Assembly: GCF_000718635.1 (NCBI RefSeq)
Contig: NZ_JOBF01000025.1
Coordinates: 36,572 to 100,571, forward strand
DNA from: Streptomyces varsoviensis
Lineage (GTDB): Bacteria > Actinomycetota > Actinomycetes > Streptomycetales > Streptomycetaceae
DNA length: 64,000 nucleotides
Reading direction: 5' to 3'
Part shown: piece after piece, positions 26,596 to 35,173 of the stretch
How the letters are laid out: every line of letters starts with the position of its first letter
How positions within the stretch are numbered: the first letter of the stretch is position 1
Position numbers and translations under genes: made by a program
The notes under the pieces: generated by a model
Told to the model about the DNA's origin: nothing
What the model saw: only the letters and a program-made list of their open reading frames with translations
The model's database searches: none

Positions 26596-26640
26596 CCGCA
26601 GCGGCGGATCTCTCGGCACCCGAGAGATCCGCCGCTGCGG
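26596..26640. terminator. Perfect 21-bp inverted repeat, bidirectional terminator
   Basis: Two perfectly complementary 21-nt arms (26596-26616 and 26620-26640) separated by 3 nt. It sits between the convergent ACAD/Ddn operon and the TetR gene. There is no T-run on either side, as is common for streptomycete terminators. Confidence 0.85.
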
Positions 26641-26705
26641 TGACAGGACGTTGGCGGAGCGGCCACGCGGCCGGGCGCGGTGCTCCGAAGTCAGCGCGCG
26701 GGCGC

Positions 26706-27353
26706 TTACTTCGTCGGCTTCTTGCCGGTGATGCCCAGATGCACGAGCAGCGCCAGGCTGGGCTTGAGCTCGGCCTGCTTGACGCCCCAGCTCTGGAAGC
26801 CCTTCTGGTGCGCGGCGACCGCGGCGAGCATCGCGACGAGCGAGCCCGCCATGGCCGCGGGGCTGACGTCCTTGTCCACCTTGCCCTTGGACTGGAGTTC
26901 CTTGACCGCGTCCGTGAGGGAGTTGGTGACGGCGTTGAGGATCTTCATGCGGATCTTGTAGAACCGCTTGTCGCCCTCGGCTGCCCCCAGGTCGACGACG
27001 CGCAGGATCGCGTCGTGCTTGCGCCAGAAGCCGAGGAAGCCGTCCACGAGCTCCTCGGCGGTCTGCCAGCCGGACTTGCCGGCCCATGAGCGCCCGGCGA
27101 CGAGGTCGGTCAGGCTCGCGCCCTCCGTCGCCATCTCCTCGGCGAGTTCGAGGACGGCGCCCTCCACATCGGGGAAGTACTGGTAGAAGGTGGCGGGCGA
27201 GGTGCCCGCCTTGCGGGCGACGTCGATGACCTTGACGTCGCGGTACGGCTCGGTGCTGAGCATTTCGCTGAGGCAGTCGAGCAGCTTCTGCCGCGTCGCC
27301 TGGCCGCGTCGCCCGGCCACTCGGCCGTCGACGGTGCGTACTTGTCCTGTCAT
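26706..27353 (-). CDS. TetR-family transcriptional regulator
   Basis: 215 aa. The helix-turn-helix lies at about residues 40-62 (VIDVARKAGTSPATFYQYFPD), followed by a TetR C-terminal ligand/dimer domain. In S. coelicolor a TetR gene also lies just before the kbpA-afsK genes (from memory), so this may be its counterpart. It is the best candidate within the window for the repressor of the CTGACGNNNCGTCAG regulon. It lies amid the targets, and a weak copy of the operator overlaps its own start codon. No direct proof is available from sequence. Confidence 0.88.
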   Translation of the reverse strand: MTGQVRTVDGRVAGRRGQATRQKLLDCLSEMLSTEPYRDVKVIDVARKAGTSPATFYQYFPDVEGAVLELAEEMATEGASLTDLVAGRSWAGKSGWQTAEELVDGFLGFWRKHDAILRVVDLGAAEGDKRFYKIRMKILNAVTNSLTDAVKELQSKGKVDKDVSPAAMAGSLVAMLAAVAAHQKGFQSWGVKQAELKPSLALLVHLGITGKKPTK

Positions 27354-27361
27354 GCCGTCAG
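27347..27361. promoter_or_regulatory. Weak operator-like site at TetR start codon
   Basis: CTGTCATGCCGTCAG has a perfect right arm and two mismatches in the left arm of the palindrome. It overlaps the TetR start codon, where a bound repressor could autoregulate. Chance occurrence cannot be excluded. Confidence 0.4.
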
Positions 27362-27651
27362 CTTACCGAGGGGTGATCGGATCGCGATTCGGCTGCCTGC
27401 AAATGGGGGCCGGGGGGCGGGCCCCCGCGTACGGGCAGTTCAGGGGTGTTTCAGCAGGTGCGCGCGGGGCTGAGGCGCGTTGGTCCGTACCGGTGAATCG
27501 TCTTATCAACAGGCTGGGGATAACTTTCGCGGGCAACGCTCCGTGACCGTCTGAGAAATTGACCAAATGTTCGATTTCAAGGGCGGGCGCGAACCGTGAT
27601 CCCCCGATAGCGTGTGGCGCAGGACACTCTTCGCACGAGAGGACCGGACCC

Positions 27652-28440
27652 ATGGCCGCGTTTGCGGATGGAGAGCCCTGCTGGGCCGATGTGGCTCTCC
27701 CCGATCTCGAAGCGGGCAAGCGATTCTACGGCGAGCTGTTCGGCTGGACCTTCGGTGTGTCCAGCCCCGAATTCCACCACTACACACAGGCCTTGCGGGA
27801 CGACAAGGCGGTGGCCGGGCTCATGCCGAAGCCGGACGGCCGGATGCCCACCGCATGGGGCGTCTTCTTCGCCACGTCCGACACCGCGGGCACCGCGGCG
27901 CGGATCCGGGAGGCGGGCGGCCAGGTCATCGAGGAGGCCGTCGTCGTCGGCGACCTCGGCACGATGGGGCTCGCGGTCGACCCGGGCGGCGCGTTCTTCG
28001 GCACCTGGCAGGGCGCCGCCCACAAGGGCTTCGGGCTGCGGCACGAGCCCGGCTCGTTCGGCTGGGTGGAGTGCTGGACCCGCGACGCCAAGGCCGTCGA
28101 CCCCTTCTACGAGGCCGTCTTCGGCTACGGCAGCGTGGACTTCAGCGACAACGACGCGGGCCTGGACTTCGTCGTCTGGACGCCCGCCGGGCAGCCGGCC
28201 GACGCGGAGCACGCGGCGCTGGGGCGGGCCGTCATCGATGACACGTTCCCGGCCGAGTTGCCGGCGCATTTCCTCATCTACTTCATGGTCGAGGACTGCG
28301 ACGCGGCGGTGCGGACCACGACGCGGCTCGGCGGACGCGTCGTCCGCGACCCCCAGGACTCGCCGTACGGGCGGTTCGCGGTCCTCGTCGACGACCAGGG
28401 GGCGAGCTTCGCCGTCATCGACTCCTCCACGGCCGCGTAG
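27652..28440 (+). CDS. kbpA: Two-domain VOC/glyoxalase-fold protein, KbpA-like
   Basis: 262 aa. Two tandem VOC domains can be seen: residues ~5-120 (PCWADVALPDLEAGKRFYGELFGW) and ~128-260 (FGWVECWTRDAKAVDPFYEAVFGY). It is encoded just before afsK on the same strand. In S. coelicolor the gene beside afsK encodes KbpA, a protein of similar size that binds unphosphorylated AfsK and inhibits its autophosphorylation. I assign that role by position and size, from memory. GAGAGGA precedes the ATG. A 298-bp gap to the divergent TetR gene holds its promoter. Confidence 0.7.
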   Translation: MAAFADGEPCWADVALPDLEAGKRFYGELFGWTFGVSSPEFHHYTQALRDDKAVAGLMPKPDGRMPTAWGVFFATSDTAGTAARIREAGGQVIEEAVVVGDLGTMGLAVDPGGAFFGTWQGAAHKGFGLRHEPGSFGWVECWTRDAKAVDPFYEAVFGYGSVDFSDNDAGLDFVVWTPAGQPADAEHAALGRAVIDDTFPAELPAHFLIYFMVEDCDAAVRTTTRLGGRVVRDPQDSPYGRFAVLVDDQGASFAVIDSSTAA

Positions 28441-29207
28441 CGGTCGTACGCATCGCGGCCGCGTGCCGGGCGGTGCGGCCGAGTCGCCGGCCGCGTGAGG
28501 CGGCCTGGGAGAGCGGGTGCGCGTGCCCGCCGGACAGCGGACGGCGCCGTCCGGCGGGCGCTTCTCGCGCCCACCGGGGAGCCGGGCCGACAGCGGGGGC
28601 CGACGAGCGGGGAGCGGCCGACGCGGACGGGCCCCGGCTGCCCAGCCGTACGGGCGCGGGCGGCGTGCCCGGCGGGCGCGGCTCGTACGGGTTCCCGGCC
28701 CATACGAGCGCGGTTCGGCCACCGGGGCCGCGCACGGCGAGCCCCGGGTGGGCCGATCTGCCTATAGCTGTCTATAGCTGCCTCTAAGGGAGGGCCGGGC
28801 CGCCAGGCTCGGCCCGTCCTTAGGGCCTCCGCCGTGTGGAGCCCGTGCCCGGTTCCCGCGGTCGTGGTCGGTCTGGTTGGGCCGCGGCGGCCTGTACGGT
28901 CGCGGGAGGCGTGGTGGCTGTTCCCGTACGAGCGCGAGGCGGCCCCCGGGGCGGTCGGTCCGGCGGTTCGCGTTGCGCGGACCGTATGAAACCGGATTGT
29001 GCGAAACCGGCCTTCCGCCCATAGGTGCTCAATCGCCCCGTACGGGGTGAGGCGTGCCGGATGCGGTGGAGACACGGCGAAGCGCACCCGGGTTCGCAAC
29101 CGGGGCCTCGGCCAGGAACAATCGGGACGCGTACCCCGGGATAATTCGCGGTGAGACGCTGCACGGGGCTGGAACCCTTCGAGCCCCCACGGGGAGGTGG
29201 CAGGCCA
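28441..29207. other. Gene-free region upstream of afsK, 767 bp
   Basis: No gene is supported; the open frames are compositionally biased and lack start signals. It contains 10-bp direct repeats at 28761-28790. A -10-like GATAAT at 29140-29145, 62 bp before the afsK start, has no convincing -35 partner. Confidence 0.5.
28761..28790 (+). repeat. 10-bp direct repeats upstream of afsK
   Basis: CCTATAGCTG, TCTATAGCTG and a degenerate third CCTCTAAGGG, in exact 10-bp register. This is a possible protein-binding site in otherwise GC-rich spacer DNA, about 420 bp before afsK. Confidence 0.5.
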
Positions 29208-32081
29208 GTGGTGGAGCAGCTTACGCAGCACGACCCGAGGCGGATCGGTCCGTTCGAGGTGCTCGGCCGACTCGGCGCCGGTGGCATGGGGCTGGTCTAT
29301 CTCGCCCGCTCGGCCTCGGGCCGGCGGGTCGCGATCAAGACGGTGCGGACCGAGCTGGCCGAGGACCAACTGTTCCGCGTCCGCTTCACGCGCGAGGTGG
29401 AGGCCGCCCGCGCCGTCAGCGGCTTCTACACCGCGGCCGTGGTCGATGCCGACCCGCGGGCCGCCGTGCCGTGGCTCGCCACCGCGTATGTGCCCGCGCC
29501 GTCCCTTGAGGAAATAGTCAATGAGTGCGGCCCCCTCCCGGCCCAGGCGGTGCGCTGGCTGGCGGCCGGTATCGCGGAGGCGCTGCAGTCCATCCACGGC
29601 GCCGGGCTGGTGCACCGGGACCTCAAGCCGTCGAACGTGCTCGTCGTCGAGGACGGCCCGCGCGTCATCGACTTCGGCATCGCGAGCGGCGTCTCCAACA
29701 CCCGCCTGACCATGACGAACGTCGCCGTCGGCACCCCGGCCTACATGTCGCCCGAGCAGGCGCGCGACTCGCGCAGCGTGACGGGCGCCAGCGACATCTT
29801 CTCGCTCGGCTCGACGCTGGTCTTCGCGGCCACCGGCCACGCGCCCTTCCACGGCGCGAACCCGGTCGAGACCGTTTTCATGCTGCTCCGGGAGGGCCCC
29901 GACCTGAGCGGACTGCCGGACGAACTGCGTCCGCTGCTCGACTCCTGCATGCAGATGGCGGCCGACCAGCGGCCCAGCCCGGCCGACCTCCAGTCGCAGC
30001 TCGCCCCGCACCTCTTCGCGTCCGAGGCGGACGACAGCGGCACGGCGTCGGCCTGGCTGCCGGACAGCGCGGTCACGATGATCGAGGAGCGGAAGGGCGG
30101 CCGGTCCGCCGCGGGCTCCGGCGCGCGCGGCGCCCGCGCGGCCGGTCGGCCGGCCACACCGCCGCGTCCGGCGCAGCCGCCCGCGGCGTCGTTCGGGCAG
30201 CCCGCTCAGTCCGCTCAGTCCCCCCGGTCCGCACAGTCGCCGCTGTCCCCGTACGAGCCTCCGGCCGCCTATCAGCCGTCGGCGGCCGGAGGGCCGCCGC
30301 CCGAGCCGGGGCAGAGCCCCCTCTCCGGGCCGCTTCCCGGCGGGACGCCCGGCGGCCAGGCCGCGGGCCCGGCTCCCGCTCATGCGCCCGGCCCGGCTCC
30401 CTCCCACGCTCCCGGGCCCGCCCCTTCCCACGCCCCGGGCCCGGCCCACGCCGCCGGGCGCGGCGCGGATGTCCACGGCGGGCCGATGGCGGGCGGCGGC
30501 GCCGTCGGCGTGGGCGAGTGGGAAAGCACCTATCAGGGTGGCGACTATCAGGGCGGTGACTATCAGGGGGGCGACGAACACGGCGGGCCCGACCGGCACC
30601 GGCCCGCGCACGGCGGCAGGCAGGGCTCGACCGGCCTGGACGACCCGCGCGGCGCCCCGGGCCGGCACGCCGCCGCCCAGGCGGCGCCCGCGCCCGTACG
30701 GGACACGGCGGACGGGCCCGTACGGCTTTCCGGGTCCCAGGTGCCGATCGGGCCCGGCCCGCGCGCGGACGCGCGCGAGTCGCACGCGCCGCCGCCCGCG
30801 GGCGCGGGCTCCGCGACGGGCTGGGTGCGGCCGCCGAACGGCGTCTCGCTCGCCGTGCCCGCGCCCTCCCCGGCGGGCGACGCGCCCGCACCGCCGACCG
30901 GGCCGCCCGCGGCCGAGGGCGGCGAGCACGAGCAGGGCGCGCGCGGCCGCTGGCGGCCCTGGCGGTTCCGGATGTCGAACGACGTCTGGGGGACCCCGGC
31001 AGTCTCCGGAGACCTCCTCTACGTCACCTCCTTCGAGGTGCACGCGCTCGAAGTGGCGAGCGGACGGCGGCAGTTCAAGACGCGGGACGTGGCCTGGGCC
31101 ATGGCCGTCGCGAGCGGCCGCATCCACGCCTCGGACGGCCCGACGCTGTACGCGCTCGACGCCGCGGACGGCTCGGAGCGCTGGCGGCTGGCGACCGACG
31201 GCTGGATCTACTCCCTGGCGGTCGACCGCGGCACCGTCGTCACGGCGACGCGCGGCGGCGGCGTACAGGCATGGGAGGCGGCCAACGGCGAACTGCTCTG
31301 GGAGATCAGCGGCGCCCAGACCGACTTCGAGACGTCCGAATACGGGCCCCTCGTGCACGACGGCGTCGTGTACGTCTGGGCGGACGCCCGGCTGCGCGCC
31401 CTGGAGGCCCGTACGGGCGCGGAGCGCTGGTCGTACCCGATCGGTGACACGGGCTCCTGCGGCGGAGTGCCGGTGCGGCTGCTCCCGGCGCCCGACGGGG
31501 CCGTGTACGTGGCCGCCGGCACCCGCGTCCTCGCGATCGACGTGGCCCGGGGCGATGTGCGATGGCGGTTCGAGGCCCCGGCGCTCTTCCTGAGCGCCCC
31601 GGCCTTCGCGCCCGGCCCCGCGGTCACGGGCGGCGGCGTCTACATCGCCGACTACCTCGGCACCGTGTACGCCATCGATGCCGCTACCGGCCGCGACCGC
31701 TGGCGCATCGCCACGGAGGCGCGGCAGTCCATCGAACCGGTGCTGGTGGCCGCCGGCTCGGTCCACCTGGGCAGCGGCAGCGCGCTCTACACCCTCGACG
31801 CGGTCACGGGGACGCCGAAGTGGCGGTTCGCGGCCGGCGGCGAGGTCGTGGGCGCGCCGGTCGTCGCGGACGGCCGGGTGCACTTCGGCTCCGCCGACCA
31901 CTGCCTCTACACGGTCGACGCCGGAGGCGGGCAACTCCGCTGGAAGCTGGCGACCGGCGGTGAGATCACTGGGTCGCCGGTGGTCGCCGGCGGCGTGGTC
32001 TACGCCTGTAGCAAGGACCGGTGCGTGTACGCGCTCGACGCGGGCAAGGGGACGGGGCTGGCCCGCGGCGGCGGCCGGTAG
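29208..32081 (+). CDS. afsK: Ser/Thr protein kinase AfsK with PQQ beta-propeller sensor
   Basis: 957 aa. The kinase domain spans residues ~13-275: glycine loop [20 protein letters not shown] lysine, [14 protein letters not shown] and [10 protein letters not shown]. With the GTG at 29208 (GGAGG upstream), the activation-loop threonine falls exactly at residue 168, the autophosphorylated Thr-168 of S. coelicolor AfsK; this supports the start. A Pro/Gly/Ala-rich linker (~300-580) makes it longer than the ~800 aa of S. coelicolor AfsK. The C-terminus is a multi-blade PQQ-type propeller. AfsK phosphorylates AfsR to raise antibiotic production and also affects hyphal branching. Confidence 0.95.
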   Translation: MVEQLTQHDPRRIGPFEVLGRLGAGGMGLVYLARSASGRRVAIKTVRTELAEDQLFRVRFTREVEAARAVSGFYTAAVVDADPRAAVPWLATAYVPAPSLEEIVNECGPLPAQAVRWLAAGIAEALQSIHGAGLVHRDLKPSNVLVVEDGPRVIDFGIASGVSNTRLTMTNVAVGTPAYMSPEQARDSRSVTGASDIFSLGSTLVFAATGHAPFHGANPVETVFMLLREGPDLSGLPDELRPLLDSCMQMAADQRPSPADLQSQLAPHLFASEADDSGTASAWLPDSAVTMIEERKGGRSAAGSGARGARAAGRPATPPRPAQPPAASFGQPAQSAQSPRSAQSPLSPYEPPAAYQPSAAGGPPPEPGQSPLSGPLPGGTPGGQAAGPAPAHAPGPAPSHAPGPAPSHAPGPAHAAGRGADVHGGPMAGGGAVGVGEWESTYQGGDYQGGDYQGGDEHGGPDRHRPAHGGRQGSTGLDDPRGAPGRHAAAQAAPAPVRDTADGPVRLSGSQVPIGPGPRADARESHAPPPAGAGSATGWVRPPNGVSLAVPAPSPAGDAPAPPTGPPAAEGGEHEQGARGRWRPWRFRMSNDVWGTPAVSGDLLYVTSFEVHALEVASGRRQFKTRDVAWAMAVASGRIHASDGPTLYALDAADGSERWRLATDGWIYSLAVDRGTVVTATRGGGVQAWEAANGELLWEISGAQTDFETSEYGPLVHDGVVYVWADARLRALEARTGAERWSYPIGDTGSCGGVPVRLLPAPDGAVYVAAGTRVLAIDVARGDVRWRFEAPALFLSAPAFAPGPAVTGGGVYIADYLGTVYAIDAATGRDRWRIATEARQSIEPVLVAAGSVHLGSGSALYTLDAVTGTPKWRFAAGGEVVGAPVVADGRVHFGSADHCLYTVDAGGGQLRWKLATGGEITGSPVVAGGVVYACSKDRCVYALDAGKGTGLARGGGR

Positions 32082-32122
32082 CTCACGGGACGCGGGGCGG
32101 GCGACGCTGGGTGTGTGGTCGG

Positions 32123-32986
32123 TCAGCGGCCGTCGCGCGGCGGCGGTGCGGGCCAGGTGTCCTCGGCGGCGGGCGGACGGCCGCCCTGGCCGAGTTGGTC
32201 GCGTTGGTCGAGGTGGTCGAGTTCCTGGGTCTCGTCCGCTGCACGGTCGCGTGAGGCTCCGTGGGCGCGCGTCGGAGGGTCGCTGTTCGGCCGCTCGCCG
32301 TACGGGCCGTACGGGGCCTCCTCGCGCTGCCTGTCGCCGTACGGGGCCTCCTCGTGGCGGCCCTCGCCGTACGGCGGCTCCCCGCGCTGTCCCTCGCCGA
32401 GTCGCGCCTCGGCGCGCGGGCGCTCGTACGGGTCCGTGTACGACCCCTCGGGCGGACGCTCGTACGCGCCCTCGTAGGGACCGGGCTGCTGCCCGTACGG
32501 CTCCGGCTCCCGGCGGACCGGTTCCGGCTCGGGTGCGCGGCGGCGCCGGCGGTGAACGCCGCGGCGGCCGCTCATGAGGACGGCGGCGAGGAGCAGCAGC
32601 ACGCCGCCGCCGAGGGCGATCGCGACGCCCATGTTCAGCCCGTTGCCGTCGGTGTTGACCGTGAGGTCGCCCGCGGCCTGGCCCTGCCGGACCATCCACA
32701 GCACTGTGAATGCCAGCGTCACCAGGCCGGCGAGCGTGATGAGCAGCCGGGACCGCAACAGCAGCCCCACCAGCGTCACAAGACCCACGAACAGCATCGG
32801 CAGAAAGACCGAGCCCATCAGCTCGGCATGCGTTCCGCTGATGCCGTCGAAGAGGTCCTGAACGCGGTAGTCACGCCCGTGACGGCCGTCGTACCAGGCA
32901 CGGAAGGGGCTCCATACGGCGGCCGCCGCTCCAATGAGGGCTACGACGGAACCGAGCGCGTTGCGCACCACGGGAATTCGCCTCAC
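32123..32986 (-). CDS. Membrane protein with proline/tyrosine-rich acidic tail
   Basis: 287 aa, no recognised family. Four likely membrane segments lie in the first ~145 residues (ALGSVVALIGAAAAVWSPF, LMGSVFLPMLFVGLVTLVG, LLITLAGLVTLAFTVLWMV and MGVAIALGGGVLLLLAAVLM). They are followed by a basic stop-transfer cluster and a ~130-residue hydrophilic tail with repeated PYGE-like motifs and charged residues. The start is GTG with a weak GAGAGA site. It converges on afsK with 41 bp between the stops. In S. coelicolor a gene also lies between afsK and afsS; whether this is its orthologue needs alignment. Confidence 0.72.
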   Translation of the reverse strand: MRRIPVVRNALGSVVALIGAAAAVWSPFRAWYDGRHGRDYRVQDLFDGISGTHAELMGSVFLPMLFVGLVTLVGLLLRSRLLITLAGLVTLAFTVLWMVRQGQAAGDLTVNTDGNGLNMGVAIALGGGVLLLLAAVLMSGRRGVHRRRRRAPEPEPVRREPEPYGQQPGPYEGAYERPPEGSYTDPYERPRAEARLGEGQRGEPPYGEGRHEEAPYGDRQREEAPYGPYGERPNSDPPTRAHGASRDRAADETQELDHLDQRDQLGQGGRPPAAEDTWPAPPPRDGR

Positions 32987-33166
32987 TCTCTCGTTTCCAG
33001 TCGCCCTGTTTTCGACGCTACGCCCGGTTTCGGCGGCTCGCCATGCGTGGCCCGAGCACCCGCCATGCGCGGCCCGGCCGCCCTCCGCCGCTGCTAACGT
33101 GACGCGAGCCCGTCAACCGGGGGGCACCGGTATCGAGTACGGGTATCCACTGGGGGAGGAAGAAAC

Positions 33167-33823
33167 ATGGCACGCCGCCATCTGCGGCTCACGGCCGTCG
33201 TCGCGCTCGTCCTGGTCTCGCTCACCGGCTTCAGCCGGGGGCACGGAGGCGGTCACGGCAGTCATGGCAGCCGCGGCAGCTCCAGCCGGCACCACGACGG
33301 AGGCGGCGGGTGCAGCAGCTCCCATGCGCGCCACAGCTCCGACGACGATGCCGCAGGCTCTACGGGCTCTACGGGCTCTACGGGCTCTACGGGCTCTACG
33401 GGCTCTACGGGCTCTACGGGGTCCCAGGGGGCCTCGGGAGGCTCGGGCGACGACTCGTACGGCTCGTCGTCCGCCGGAACCGGAAGCCGGGGCCCCGGGA
33501 GCGGCAGGGGCAGTAGGCATACGTACAGCCCTACGCCCAGCGCGTCGTCCGGCCGTGCCACGGGCCCGGAGGCGGAGATCGTCCAGTGCGTCCCGGACGA
33601 CCCGAAGCACGAGGCCGCGACCGTCCGGGTGACGAACCGCGGCACCGTACGGGCCTCCTACGACGTCACCGTCGACTTCCGCGACCGCCAAGGGCGTTCC
33701 GTCTCGCTCGGCAGCGCCGGCATCGCCCTGGCCGGCGGCAAGTCGGGGACGGTGCGGGTGTTCCCGACGGCGAAGGCGTCAGGGAGCGACGTGGCCTCCT
33801 GCCGGCTGCGGTCGGTGCGCTGA
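33167..33823 (+). CDS. Secreted protein with (Gly-Ser-Thr) repeat and beta-rich C-terminal domain
   Basis: 218 aa. An N-terminal signal peptide (ARRHLRLTAVVALVLVSL) is followed by a His/Gly/Ser-rich stretch and a perfect seven-fold Gly-Ser-Thr repeat encoded by a 9-bp minisatellite. A Ser/Gly linker leads to a C-terminal ~85-residue domain (EIVQCVPDD to the end) resembling FxLYD-like domains, with two cysteines probably paired. It is likely to be exported and to act at the cell surface. Function unknown. The ribosome binding site is a GGGGGAGG stretch before the ATG. Confidence 0.75.
   Translation: MARRHLRLTAVVALVLVSLTGFSRGHGGGHGSHGSRGSSSRHHDGGGGCSSSHARHSSDDDAAGSTGSTGSTGSTGSTGSTGSTGSQGASGGSGDDSYGSSSAGTGSRGPGSGRGSRHTYSPTPSASSGRATGPEAEIVQCVPDDPKHEAATVRVTNRGTVRASYDVTVDFRDRQGRSVSLGSAGIALAGGKSGTVRVFPTAKASGSDVASCRLRSVR
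33356..33418 (+). repeat. 9-bp minisatellite, seven perfect copies
   Basis: Seven identical GGCTCTACG units inside the secreted-protein gene, encoding (Gly-Ser-Thr)7. Nine bases keep the frame, so copy-number changes would alter only linker length. Confidence 0.97.
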
Positions 33824-33869
33824 CCCCGGCCACCGGCCCCTGCCCGAGCCGCCGCCCCCGGGTCACCAC

Positions 33870-34706
33870 CTACCGCACCCGATAGCCGTCCGTACGGGCG
33901 CGGCCCTCGAACAGCGCCGCCTGCCGCTCCGGCGGCAGGTTGCCGAGCGCGATCAGCGGCGGCGCCAGCGCGAGGGCCTGAGCCCGTGCCGCCTCCCTGG
34001 TCGCCCAGAGGGCTCGTACGGTGCCCTGGACGGCCTCCGTCGGGTACGAGGCGATGACGGCCGCGGCGCGCAGGGCGGCGGTGACGGCTTCGCCGGGCGC
34101 CACCAGCTCGGAGACCAGCCCCGTCTCGTACGCGCGCCGTGCCGAGAGGCGTTCGGCGGTGCCCATCAGGGCCATCCGCGCGACCTCTCCGGCGGGCATG
34201 CGCTGCGCCATGTAGACGGACTCGTACGCGCTGACCATGCCGTAGGTGGTGTGCGGGTCGAAGAAGGTGGCGTTCTCGTCGGCGATGACGAACTCGGCCT
34301 CGCCCAGCAGGTAGAACGCCCCGCCGCAGGCCATGCCGCCGACGGCCGCGACGACCGGTTTCCACAGGTCGGCGGCTTTGGGGCCGATGGCGATGAGCGG
34401 GTCGTCCATGGAGAAGGGGGAGGCGGGCTGCGGTACGTCGACGGCCCGGTCGATGCCGGTGCAGAAGGCGCGGTCGCCGGCCCCGGTGAGGACGACGGCC
34501 CGCACGGATTCGTCGAAGCGCAGGTCGCGCCAGACGGCGGCGAGTTGGGCGGCCGTCGCCAGGTCGATCGCGTTGAGGCGTTCGGGGCGGTCGAGGGTGA
34601 CGAGCGCGACGCCGTCCGGGCGTTTCTCGGTGCGTACGGTCGGTTTCTCGTCCCCGCGTACGGCATCGGCCCCGGCGTCGACATCGGCTTCGGCTTCGGC
34701 GCTCAC
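33870..34706 (-). CDS. Enoyl-CoA hydratase/isomerase (crotonase superfamily)
   Basis: 278 aa. The N-terminal ~25 residues are an acidic extension, then the crotonase core begins (VALVTLDRPERLNAIDLA). GDRAFCTGIDRAVD and GGMACGGAFYLLGEAEFVIAD form the CoA and oxyanion region. The position of the usual second glutamate reads TTYGMVSAYESVYMA, so the activity may be isomerase- or hydrolase-like. The start overlaps the DUF35 stop by 4 bp. It is the last gene of the operon thiolase-fold enzyme, DUF35, hydratase, controlled from operator 9. Confidence 0.86.
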   Translation of the reverse strand: MSAEAEADVDAGADAVRGDEKPTVRTEKRPDGVALVTLDRPERLNAIDLATAAQLAAVWRDLRFDESVRAVVLTGAGDRAFCTGIDRAVDVPQPASPFSMDDPLIAIGPKAADLWKPVVAAVGGMACGGAFYLLGEAEFVIADENATFFDPHTTYGMVSAYESVYMAQRMPAGEVARMALMGTAERLSARRAYETGLVSELVAPGEAVTAALRAAAVIASYPTEAVQGTVRALWATREAARAQALALAPPLIALGNLPPERQAALFEGRARTDGYRVR

Positions 34707-35167
34707 GGCCGCTCCAGCATCCAGCGCGGGACGGTGACGCCCTCGGCGAGTTCGGTGAAGACCACCTTGACGGGGGCGCCGACGCGGAGCCTGGCGGGGT
34801 CCACGGAGTTGAGCGCGGCGTCGGGGGAGGCGACCAGGTTTCCCACGAGGCGGATGCGCGGGAAGTCCGCCAGCTCGACGATGATCGCGTTGTACGGGGC
34901 CTGTTCGGCGTAGGCGGGCAGCAGCGGCGGGTGCGGGAACACGTACGACCAGATCCGGCCGCGGCCGGTGGCCTGGACCCAGGCGCTGTCGAAGGACTGG
35001 CAGTGCGGGCAGCAGGGGCGGGGCGGGAAGCGCGGCTCGTCGCAGTCCGCGCAGGTCTGGACGCGCAGCTCGCCGCGGGCCGCGTACTCCCAGAAGGGGG
35101 CGCCGTCCTCGTCGACGACGGGCAGCAGCAGGCCGTTGTCAGTGGTGGCCTTCATGATGGGGGACAT
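34703..35167 (-). CDS. DUF35 protein (zinc ribbon/OB fold), partner of the adjacent aldolase
   Basis: 154 aa. The zinc ribbon CADCDEPRFPPRPCCPHC is followed by an OB-fold with GRGRIWSYVFPHPP and PYNAIIVELADFPRIRLVG. The gene begins 6 bp after the stop of the thiolase-fold gene, the arrangement seen for Ltp/DUF35 pairs in steroid side-chain catabolism. There the DUF35 protein contributes to binding the acyl-CoA. Compared with the 20901-21314 copy it is slightly longer at both ends. Confidence 0.88.
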   Translation of the reverse strand: MSPIMKATTDNGLLLPVVDEDGAPFWEYAARGELRVQTCADCDEPRFPPRPCCPHCQSFDSAWVQATGRGRIWSYVFPHPPLLPAYAEQAPYNAIIVELADFPRIRLVGNLVASPDAALNSVDPARLRVGAPVKVVFTELAEGVTVPRWMLERP

Positions 35168-35173
35168 GAGATC

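Noticed and set aside
28278..32699. Very long open frame on the minus strand opposite kbpA and afsK
   Set aside because: It lies opposite genes with clear family motifs, has no domain features and reflects the high-GC third-position bias.
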